From: DATBLQ01 sp036555325
GTDB taxonomy: Bacteria; Pseudomonadota; Alphaproteobacteria; Rhizobiales; Aestuariivirgaceae
Direction of reading: 5' to 3'
NCBI GenBank assembly: GCA_036555325.1
Contig: DATBLQ010000043.1
Span: forward strand, 1 to 64,000
Length of the DNA: 64,000 bases
Numbering within the stretch: position 1 is the stretch's first letter; the number at the start of each line of letters is the position of its first letter. Under the pieces are notes generated by a model. The model made no database searches. It was not told where the DNA came from and worked only from the letters and a program-made list of their open reading frames with translations. The position numbers were made by a program, and so were the translations under genes. Shown here piece by piece: positions 35,135-41,699 of the stretch.

Positions 35135-35660
35135 AAAGCCCAACAAACCCACTATGGCAAACCTTGCGCTCTCGGATTCCGAGGGGACCGAACTTGGTGC
35201 CACGGCAGAACTCATCCGCGAGCTTGCCAATCTCTTGCGAGAGACCGGTCTGGGCGAGCTCGAGATTCAGAACAAGGATATACGCGTGCGCCTGGCGCGC
35301 GGCGTACAGCATGTGTCGACTGTCGTGCCGGATGGTGGCGGAAACTTTGCCCCGCTAAACTCCGCATCAGCCGGTGCGGCGGGGAGCCTCCCCCCGGCAG
35401 CCGAAGTCATCGACCTTTCCTCCCATCCGGGCACGGTCAAGTCGCCCATGGTCGGCACCGCCTATTTTGCCCCGGCTCCGGGAGCTGCAAATTTTGTCGA
35501 AGTCGGAAAGGAAGTTAAACAGGGAGATACGATCATCATCATCGAAGCGATGAAAACGATGAACCAGATCCACGCTCCGCGTTCCGGCAAGGTGACCCAT
35601 ATCTTTGTGGAGAACGGTCAACCGGTGGAATATGGGGAGCCTCTTCTGGTTATCGAGTAG
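35121..35660 (+). CDS. accB: Biotin carboxyl carrier protein of acetyl-CoA carboxylase
   Basis: A 179-residue carrier that moves carboxylated biotin between AccC and the carboxyltransferase in the first step of fatty acid synthesis. An N-terminal helical region (about 20-60) and an Ala/Pro-rich linker precede the biotinyl domain, with the biotinylated Lys145 in EAMKTMN. ATG at 35121 has GAGAAGCAGG upstream. accC begins 3 bp after its stop codon. Confidence 0.96.
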   Translation: MAKDRKPNKPTMANLALSDSEGTELGATAELIRELANLLRETGLGELEIQNKDIRVRLARGVQHVSTVVPDGGGNFAPLNSASAGAAGSLPPAAEVIDLSSHPGTVKSPMVGTAYFAPAPGAANFVEVGKEVKQGDTIIIIEAMKTMNQIHAPRSGKVTHIFVENGQPVEYGEPLLVIE

Positions 35661-35663
35661 CTT

Positions 35664-37001
35664 ATGTTCGATAAGATACTGATCGCGAACCGGGGCGAAA
35701 TTGCATTACGGGTAATGCGCGCGTGTCGCGAACTTGGCATTGCAACGGTCGCCGTACATTCGACCGCCGACGAAAACGCCATGCACGTTCGCCTGGCGGA
35801 CGAAAGCGTCTGCATCGGCCCACCGCCAGCGCGTGACAGCTATCTGTCTATCCCCGCCATCGTTTCCGCATGTGAAATTACCGGAGCCGAGGCGGTCCAT
35901 CCGGGGTATGGTTTCCTGGCGGAGAATGCGCGTTTCGCTGAAATCCTCGTCGAGCACGGCATTACATTCATCGGTCCGAGCGCCGAGCACATCCGCATCA
36001 TGGGAGACAAGATCGAAGCAAAGCGCACTGCGAAGTCGTTGGGCATCCCCGTCGTGCCGGGATCGGAACGCACTGTGCGCGATCTTGCCGAATCCCGCAC
36101 TCTGGCGGACGAAATTGGCTATCCGGTGCTGATTAAGGCCGCCGCCGGGGGTGGCGGGCGCGGCATGAAAGTCGCACGATCCGTAGATGAACTTGAAACG
36201 GCGCTGCAAATGGCTCAGGCGGAAGCCAAGGCGGCTTTCGGTAATGGCGATGTCTACATTGAAAAATTTCTCAGCCGTCCCCGGCACATTGAAATTCAGG
36301 TTCTTGGGGATGGACTAGGCAACGCCATCCACCTCGGTGAGCGCGATTGCTCGCTGCAACGGCGCCATCAGAAAATCTGGGAGGAAGCCCACTCGCCCGC
36401 GCTGAACAACGGCCAGCGGACCGCCATCGGCGAAACCGTTGCCCATGCGTGCGCCAAGCTCGGCTATTCGGGTGTTGGGACGGTTGAGTTTCTGTATGAG
36501 GATGGCAAATTCTATTTCATCGAAATGAACACCCGGCTGCAGGTCGAGCATCCCGTGACCGAGATGCTCACCGGACTTGATCTGGTGCAGGAACAGATCC
36601 GCATCGCCGCCGGCGCACCACTCAATCGACAGCAATCCGACGTAGGATTTACCGGACATGCCATCGAATGCCGGATCAATGCCGAAAACCCTCTGACTTT
36701 TGCTCCCTCCCCCGGCCGTGTGGATGCGGTTCATGTACCTGGCGGTCTGGGCGTCCGCATCGATTCGGCAATCTATGCCGGCTACACGATCCCGCCCTAC
36801 TACGACAGCTTGATCGGCAAGCTCATTGTGTTCGGCAAGAGCCGCAACGAGTGCCTCATGCGGCTCAAGCGGGCGCTCGGGGAATATGTCATCGAGGGAG
36901 TTGAGACCACGATACCTTTGTTCCAACGCCTCCTGCAGGAGGGGGACATAATGAACGGCAGCTACGATATCCACTGGCTGGAGCGGCTGCTGGAAAAATG
37001 A
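35664..37001 (+). CDS. accC: Biotin carboxylase of acetyl-CoA carboxylase
   Basis: A 445-residue ATP-grasp enzyme that carboxylates the biotin on AccB using bicarbonate and ATP. Motifs: N-terminal FDKILIANRGEIALRV, glycine-rich loop AAAGGGGRGMK, EMNTRLQVEHPVTE with metal and substrate residues, and the C-terminal biotin carboxylase domain. Length is typical (about 447). Its stop overlaps the aat start (ATGA). Confidence 0.97.
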   Translation: MFDKILIANRGEIALRVMRACRELGIATVAVHSTADENAMHVRLADESVCIGPPPARDSYLSIPAIVSACEITGAEAVHPGYGFLAENARFAEILVEHGITFIGPSAEHIRIMGDKIEAKRTAKSLGIPVVPGSERTVRDLAESRTLADEIGYPVLIKAAAGGGGRGMKVARSVDELETALQMAQAEAKAAFGNGDVYIEKFLSRPRHIEIQVLGDGLGNAIHLGERDCSLQRRHQKIWEEAHSPALNNGQRTAIGETVAHACAKLGYSGVGTVEFLYEDGKFYFIEMNTRLQVEHPVTEMLTGLDLVQEQIRIAAGAPLNRQQSDVGFTGHAIECRINAENPLTFAPSPGRVDAVHVPGGLGVRIDSAIYAGYTIPPYYDSLIGKLIVFGKSRNECLMRLKRALGEYVIEGVETTIPLFQRLLQEGDIMNGSYDIHWLERLLEK

Positions 37002-37648
37002 CCGCGATCACGCCGCAAATACTGCTCAGAGCGTATGCTGCCGGCGTCTTCCCCATGGCTGAAAGCGCTGCGGACAGCACGCTTTATTGGGTCGAGCCCG
37101 AGTTCCGCGGCGTTTTGCCTCTCGATTCCTTTCATGTCTCCCGCAGTCTGCGGAAAGAGGTTCGCCGAGGCCGGTTCGACATAAAGACCGACACGGCCTT
37201 CAGCCAAGTAATAGCAGGTTGTGCGGAAAGGACTCCGCAGCGCCTGTCCACGTGGATCAATTCAAGGATCAAGTCGCTCTACAGCCAACTTCACAAGATG
37301 GGGTTTTGTCATTCCGTCGAAGCGTGGCGCGAAGGACGACTTGTCGGCGGTCTTTACGGGGTCAAGATCGGTGCCGCGTTCTTCGGCGAGAGCATGTTTT
37401 CGCGAAACTCGAACGCAAGCAAAGTGGCGCTTGTCCACCTCATGGCTCGCCTCAATTCAGGCGGATTTCAGCTGCTCGATGCTCAATTCATCAATGACCA
37501 TCTCAAACAATTCGGCGCGGTTGAGTTGCCGCGAAACAAGTATCAGCGGCTTCTTGAGGCTGCCCTCGCTGGCGACGCCGAATTCGACGCATTCAACGAC
37601 GATTGTGACCCGAATGCTGTGCTCGCCGCCGCCCTGAGGCGAGGTTGA
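36998..37648 (+). CDS. aat: Leucyl/phenylalanyl-tRNA-protein transferase
   Basis: A 216-residue enzyme that adds Leu or Phe from aminoacyl-tRNA to proteins with N-terminal Lys or Arg, marking them for ClpAP (N-degron pathway). Family patterns: AYAAGVFPM, the FRGVLPLDSFHVSRSL region, GESMFS and LLDAQFINDHL. The start codon overlaps the accC stop, so translation is probably coupled. Convergent with DUF2155; the 62-bp gap has no clear terminator. Confidence 0.94.
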   Translation: MTAITPQILLRAYAAGVFPMAESAADSTLYWVEPEFRGVLPLDSFHVSRSLRKEVRRGRFDIKTDTAFSQVIAGCAERTPQRLSTWINSRIKSLYSQLHKMGFCHSVEAWREGRLVGGLYGVKIGAAFFGESMFSRNSNASKVALVHLMARLNSGGFQLLDAQFINDHLKQFGAVELPRNKYQRLLEAALAGDAEFDAFNDDCDPNAVLAAALRRG

Positions 37649-37710
37649 GGCCGACAATCCTAGAAGCCGTGGCTCGTTCGCCGATAGCCTCGGGTAGAAA
37701 CTGCCGACCG

Positions 37711-38160
37711 CTATTGGTTGTCCTGCGGCACTTCCTGCTGTTCGAACACCTTCGGGTCAATCTGCTCTTCAATATTGGGCTTGGGCGCCTTTGGATCGAA
37801 ACATGCGGTAAGCCAAACATCATAAACGGGATGCTCGACCGCATTCAGTCCAGGGCTCTCGGCAAACATCCACCCCGAGAATATCCTGTGAGTGTTGTCA
37901 CTGGCGACGATTTCGTCGACTTCGACGAATGATGTGGTCTTCGGTTCTTCCTCTGGCGGGCGCGAATAGCACACGCGCGGACGCACGACCAAGGATCCGA
38001 ATTGTTTCGCGCCGTCGATCGGCACCTCGAACGTCGTAATCGTTCCCGTGATCTTGTCGAGCCCGGCAAAAATTGCCACCGGATTGGTAATGCGCTCGGC
38101 CTCAGCTGCAGATGTGACAGCACAGGACATGAGGAGCAAAAGCGTACGAGCCCAACTCAT
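37711..38160 (-). CDS. DUF2155 periplasmic protein
   Basis: A 149-residue exported protein: signal peptide about 1-22 (MSWARTLLLLMSC), then a DUF2155 domain (GLDKITGTITTFEVPID, CYSRPPEEEP, IFSGWMFAESPGLNAVEHPVYDVWLTAC). Two cysteines, in RVCYS and TACFD, may pair. The family is confined mostly to Alphaproteobacteria and has no established function. ATG at 38160 has GAGG ten bases upstream and overlaps the stop codon of the tiny gene before it. Confidence 0.85.
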   Translation of the reverse strand: MSWARTLLLLMSCAVTSAAEAERITNPVAIFAGLDKITGTITTFEVPIDGAKQFGSLVVRPRVCYSRPPEEEPKTTSFVEVDEIVASDNTHRIFSGWMFAESPGLNAVEHPVYDVWLTACFDPKAPKPNIEEQIDPKVFEQQEVPQDNQ

Positions 38161-38297
38161 TTCTTGATCGCCTCGACACGCAAACCGACGTAATCCGCAG
38201 TCCAACTCCCGTTTGCATCGCACACTGAAGGCTTGAGCAACGCTTCGATCTCATTCATAGCCCCACGCCACCCACGTCTGGGTGCGGGCTGGCTCAT
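38157..38297 (-). CDS. 46-residue protein between mlaD-like and DUF2155 genes
   Basis: A short frame that fits between its neighbours exactly: its ATG (38297) overlaps the MlaD-like stop and its stop (38157-38159) overlaps the DUF2155 start, both as ATGA. It begins MSQPAPRRGWRGAMNEIEAL and ends TADYVGLRVEAIKK. It has one cysteine, two tryptophans, no signal peptide and no membrane segment. The double overlap is the main evidence that it is translated. No family was recognised. Confidence 0.6.
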   Translation of the reverse strand: MSQPAPRRGWRGAMNEIEALLKPSVCDANGSWTADYVGLRVEAIKK

Positions 38298-38842
38298 GGT
38301 TGCTCATTCGACTGTGTGCCATCGGCCGGCGCAGGCTGCGTCTGGGGGTCCTGCGCTGTATCGTTGGCTGCGGGCGGGGAAGTTTCCGAGCTCCCCGGAG
38401 TTGGCTTGTTGAACAAAGCCTCGCTCACCAGCTTCCAGATATCGATGGCGCCCTGGGTAATCTGTATTTCGCCGCCATCGGGGATGAAGGCTTCGCCCCC
38501 ACCTGGCTCAAGAGCGATGTAGGGTGCTCCCAGAATGCCTTCGCTCGAAACTTTTGCAGTCGTATCATCCGCTAGCTTCACCTTTGGATCGATCGACATC
38601 GTGACACGCGCTTGATAGGTTCCAGGGTTGAGTTCCTGGGCCACCACAGAGCCGATCTTTATTCCTGCCAGGCGTACGTCGGTTCCGACGTTGATAGCCC
38701 CGACATTGTCGAACTCCGCAATGACGCGATATCCGCCTCGTCCCGCGCCTCCTTCGGTAGTTGTGTAGACGAAGATGAAGAAGGCGGCGGCAATGGCGAT
38801 CACAATCGCTCCGATTGCAGTTTCGACGGCGCTGTCTTTCAT
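38294..38842 (-). CDS. mlaD: MlaD-like phospholipid transport substrate-binding protein
   Basis: A 182-residue MCE-domain protein: one N-terminal membrane anchor (about residues 8-30), then the MlaD domain (FDNVGAINVGTDVRLAGIKIG, VSSEGILGAPYIALEPGG) and a disordered Pro/Thr/Gln tail. MlaD hexamers carry phospholipids between the membranes as part of the MlaFEDB transporter. The mlaE, mlaF and mlaB partners are not in this window. ATG at 38842 has CAGGA eight bases upstream; 31 bp separate it from the NDUFA12 gene. Confidence 0.9.
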   Translation of the reverse strand: MKDSAVETAIGAIVIAIAAAFFIFVYTTTEGGAGRGGYRVIAEFDNVGAINVGTDVRLAGIKIGSVVAQELNPGTYQARVTMSIDPKVKLADDTTAKVSSEGILGAPYIALEPGGGEAFIPDGGEIQITQGAIDIWKLVSEALFNKPTPGSSETSPPAANDTAQDPQTQPAPADGTQSNEQP

Positions 38843-38873
38843 CGTGAATATCCTGAGATGAGTTTCCCGGTAT

Positions 38874-39251
38874 TTACTCTGGCTGCCACGACTCATAGTC
38901 GGAAGGCGGCCGTTGCGGTCTCACATTATAAAGACTCCCCAGCGGACGATAGGCCGACGAGGTCCCGGTTAAGTTCGGTTGGTGGGGCTTCTCCCAAGCC
39001 CGCGGATTGTAGGCCGTTGCCGTCGGTGGCTCATCGACGGTTTTGTGAATCCAGCCATACCACCCAGGCGGAATGGTGGAGGCGTCCGCATAGCCGCCAT
39101 AGATGACCCATCGCCTTGAGCCTCCATTCTTCTGGTAATATCGGTTTCCGAATTCGTCCTGTCCGACATAAGTCCCGACGAGTGCAGTATAGAACCGCGT
39201 CCCGACCGTTGTTCCGTTCCACCAGGTGAATATTTCCCTCAGAAGTCCCAT
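38874..39251 (-). CDS. NADH:ubiquinone oxidoreductase subunit NDUFA12
   Basis: A 125-residue accessory subunit of respiratory complex I, related to mitochondrial NDUFA12 (B17.2). The family core is clear: YVGQDEFGNRYY, RRWVIYGG, DASTIPPGWYGWIH and KPHQPNLTGT. It is found in Alphaproteobacteria and mitochondria, so it is also a good taxonomic marker. It heads the mlaD-tiny gene-DUF2155 run. Confidence 0.95.
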   Translation of the reverse strand: MGLLREIFTWWNGTTVGTRFYTALVGTYVGQDEFGNRYYQKNGGSRRWVIYGGYADASTIPPGWYGWIHKTVDEPPTATAYNPRAWEKPHQPNLTGTSSAYRPLGSLYNVRPQRPPSDYESWQPE

Positions 39252-39370
39252 TCCGAATCTGTCCTTGGCCGGCGCGGACTATGGCGCAAGGCCGCAGCCA
39301 AGTCCAGTTTGCTTCGGTTCCACTCGCCTCAATGGCTTCTGGATATGACCCGCAAGCAAGCCCTGGGGAT

Positions 39371-39426
39371 CGCCTCGCATAACTATGCAAGGCGAGGGAT
39401 CGCCCTCGGCTCGAACGTCCGAGGGC
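39371..39426. repeat. Two hairpins in the csp-NDUFA12 gap
   Basis: An imperfect hairpin (39371-39394, 10 pairs with one mismatch) is followed by a perfect 8-bp hairpin GCCCTCGG/CCGAGGGC (39402-39409 with 39419-39426). Neither has a T-tract on either strand, so they are not standard terminators; they could protect the csp 3' end or be part of a dispersed repeat. Confidence 0.4.
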
Positions 39427-39451
39427 ATCAAACAATAAAGGGTGAAACTAG

Positions 39452-39661
39452 CTAGACGACCTTCAGATTTTCCGCGGACGTCTTGCCGCGCTTTGGATCA
39501 CGTTGTTCTTCGTAGGAAACTCGCTGACCTTCACTAAGGCCGGTCAATCCGGCGCGCGTGACTGCTGAAACATGCACGAACACGTCCGAACCGCCTCCCT
39601 CCGGCTGAATGAAGCCATAGCCCTTTGTGGTATTAAACCATTTCACTTTGCCGACCGGCAT
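39452..39661 (-). CDS. Cold shock protein, CspA family
   Basis: A 69-residue nucleic-acid chaperone with one cold shock domain: GKVKWFNTTKGYGFIQP (RNP1) and DVFVHVSAV (RNP2). It melts RNA secondary structure in the cytosol. ATG at 39661 has GGAG eight bases upstream; longer in-frame starts lack family similarity. Whether it is cold-induced cannot be told; no clear cold box was seen in the leader. Confidence 0.94.
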   Translation of the reverse strand: MPVGKVKWFNTTKGYGFIQPEGGGSDVFVHVSAVTRAGLTGLSEGQRVSYEEQRDPKRGKTSAENLKVV

Positions 39662-39832
39662 GTCGATTTCTCCAAATGTTGCAATTTGAACCGCTTGGCA
39701 GCGGAACATCAAACCATCCCAGGCATAGCAGCGATCGTTTGGCCCAGGGGGCAACAGGTCGGCAAGTCCAGACGATTGACCGCCTTAAAATGGCGAATTT
39801 TTCTGGCATTACAAGGAAAACTTGAGCCGCAT

Positions 39833-40384
39833 TTACGCTCCGACCGCCGACCGCTCCGAAAGCTTCTCGATCGCGTCGGCAATATGCTCATCACTTATGT
39901 TGTAAGCACCTTTCGCCACTCTGATTTTGTGCGCTTCATGCAGCACCTCCGCATGGGTCCACCCCACAGGAGGTTCGAATTTGTAGCAGGCCAGTTCCAC
40001 CAGCAGCCCCAGGGGATCGCGGAAATAGATTGAATACATGAAACCCCTGTCCACCTCGCCCGAGTTCGCAATGCCGCGCTCCTTCAGCCGTTTCACGGCC
40101 TGCGTGTACGTGGCGCGCGATACGGCAAACGCAAGGTGATGGACGCTGCCTGTGGTCGTAGGAACGGCGGATGAATCCTTCTGCCAGTTCTCGCTGGTGA
40201 AGACCGTGATCAATCTGCCATCGCCCGGGTCGAAGTAGATATGATTCTGATCGGCGGCATCGAGGTTGGGTTGCTCGAACACGAACGGCATGCCGAGCAC
40301 GCCTTCCCAGAAATCGATTGATGTTTGACGGTCGGCGCCGATGAGAGTGATGTGATGGACTCCCTGAGCTTGCAGCTTCTGCAT
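39833..40384 (-). CDS. VOC-family (glyoxalase/extradiol dioxygenase-like) protein
   Basis: A 183-residue protein with the vicinal oxygen chelate fold, two beta-alpha-beta-beta-beta modules. Likely metal ligands are His in GVHHITLIG, His in SVHHLAFAV and Glu in LVELACY. It resembles bacterial ring-cleaving dioxygenase and glyoxalase-like proteins of unknown substrate. ATG at 40384 is preceded by GGAG. It is divergent from the sigma-EcfG-type promoter region. Confidence 0.85.
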   Translation of the reverse strand: MQKLQAQGVHHITLIGADRQTSIDFWEGVLGMPFVFEQPNLDAADQNHIYFDPGDGRLITVFTSENWQKDSSAVPTTTGSVHHLAFAVSRATYTQAVKRLKERGIANSGEVDRGFMYSIYFRDPLGLLVELACYKFEPPVGWTHAEVLHEAHKIRVAKGAYNISDEHIADAIEKLSERSAVGA

Positions 40385-40463
40385 GGCGGTCTCCAAAAAC
40401 AAGGTGGAATGGCCTCTAATAGGGCCGTGGCTCATCCCTGCCAACAGCGAAGAAGAGCTACCC

Positions 40464-40488
40464 GGAACCAAACGCCACCACGCGCGTT
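40464..40488 (+). promoter_or_regulatory. Candidate sigma-EcfG general stress promoter
   Basis: GGAAC (40464-40468), 16 bp, then CGTT (40485-40488): an exact match to the alphaproteobacterial EcfG (PhyR-NepR pathway) promoter pattern. It points toward the small secreted protein at 40710 with a leader of about 210 bases. The 325-bp gap around it holds nothing else that can be supported. Confidence 0.5.
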
Positions 40489-40709
40489 AGCTACGTTGCC
40501 CACCGATCGCGAGGAGCCGTGCGTGAATCCGCGGCAGTGCTTTCATTTTGATAAATCTCGCCAAAGTGCCAACCCTCTAATTGACAGCCACCCGCTGCGG
40601 CTTTGAGGAACCAACCGCGCCGTGAAGGAATTGATAGTCACAGCATGCATAGCCACGGCTTGGGTTGCAAAGGAGAGCCGGTGAGAGAGGGTAACGAAAG
40701 GAAGTTACT

Positions 40710-41018
40710 ATGATGTGGTTCACCTCTGCAATCACTGGCGCAGTCTTGGCCGGAGCGGCGGTTGTGGCCGTAACACCTGCGCTGGCCGCTGCGTGCGCAC
40801 CGCACGATGAATTCACCCAGCACCTTGCGACCAACTACAAAGAGAAGAGCGGCGGCGTCGGTGTGTCTTCTGATGGCTCGCTATTTGAACTCTTTACCTC
40901 CGAAAAAGGATCATGGTCGCTGCTGATCACCAATGGCGACAAGATATCGTGCATTGTTGCGGCCGGTGATATGTGGGTGCAAAAACCGGCACTCGGTCCT
41001 GAAGCAAGCCTTCGCTGA
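40710..41018 (+). CDS. Small secreted protein of unknown function
   Basis: A 102-residue protein with a signal peptide (about 1-27, ending PALAAA) and two cysteines in the mature part (AACAPH and ISCIV), which may form a disulfide. The mature sequence repeats short Gly/Ser and aromatic patterns (GSLFELFTSEKGSWSLLIT). AAGGAAG precedes the ATG. No family was recognised. A sigma-EcfG-type promoter upstream suggests stress induction. Confidence 0.7.
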   Translation: MMWFTSAITGAVLAGAAVVAVTPALAAACAPHDEFTQHLATNYKEKSGGVGVSSDGSLFELFTSEKGSWSLLITNGDKISCIVAAGDMWVQKPALGPEASLR

Positions 41019-41075
41019 GCTTGAACACTTTGGCGACAATGTCCGTTCCTTCGACCGAACGGACAATGGCTGCGG

Positions 41076-41360
41076 TCAATCTCCGTCTGGTTCGCGGCTT
41101 CTCTCTCCGCACAGCGTCGGTACCGGCTCATAGGGGTTCGCCGGTACTTCTCCTACATCCTCAAGCTCCTGGCATTCGCGCTTCTTTTTAATTTCCGGCA
41201 AGGGCGCAACCTTTCCGTCGAAATGGCGCTGAAGTTCAAGCGCCGGAGGCGTATCCTCCAGCCAGTCCTCGTGGCCTTCCCAATTGATCGCCAGCGCCAA
41301 GGGACTCCAGGCGCAAATTCCAGAGGCGCACATAATAATGAGGATCGCTGCCCGAACCAT
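41076..41360 (-). CDS. Small secreted protein of unknown function
   Basis: A 94-residue protein with a signal peptide (MVRAAILIIMCASGICAWSP, cleaved near residue 24) and a Pro/Glu-rich mature part with two cysteines (RECQEL, TLCGER). AGGAT lies upstream of the ATG. It is convergent with the previous small secreted protein and divergent from nrdJ. No family was recognised. Confidence 0.65.
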   Translation of the reverse strand: MVRAAILIIMCASGICAWSPLALAINWEGHEDWLEDTPPALELQRHFDGKVAPLPEIKKKRECQELEDVGEVPANPYEPVPTLCGERSREPDGD

Positions 41361-41496
41361 CGAGCGATCCTAACCCGCCTCAATGGTGGAACTAAGTCGC
41401 AGATCAGCGATTCCACCCACGCTGCAAGGAGTTGGTCCGGTTCCCTGCCTAGCGTCCCGAATCGGTGGATATCCACAGAAAGAGGGGTCCCGAGCT

Positions 41497-41544
41497 TGTC
41501 AAGATATTGTGTTTTTAATCACCCTGGTATACAAGAGCTTGTAT
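41497..41544 (+). promoter_or_regulatory. Tandem NrdR boxes upstream of nrdJ
   Basis: Two 16-bp elements resemble the NrdR consensus aCaCwAtATaTwGtgt: 41497-41512 (12 of 16 positions, right half ATATTGTGT perfect) and 41529-41544 (ATACAAG-AG-CTTGTAT, 11 of 16, a 7+2+7 palindrome). Their starts are 32 bp apart, about three helical turns, as in known NrdR operators. NrdR with dATP/ATP represses ribonucleotide reductase genes. They lie 155-200 bp before nrdJ. Confidence 0.65.
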
Positions 41545-41699
41545 CGTCACGGACTGAGCAAAAGCCAGTTCTTTCGAGTTCGGGGAGGGAAGAGCCCGCC
41601 AGTTAGGTGAATTTTGCGTAAACACGGAGACCAGCGGTCCGTGAACGAGAATCTGTCCGCTCCGCGGACTCACGACAACACAAACCAAGGGGCCACGCA

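Noticed and set aside
41361..41699. Possible cobalamin riboswitch before nrdJ
   Set aside because: The conserved B12-box sequence and the expected multi-stem layout were not seen; NrdR-type boxes explain the region better.
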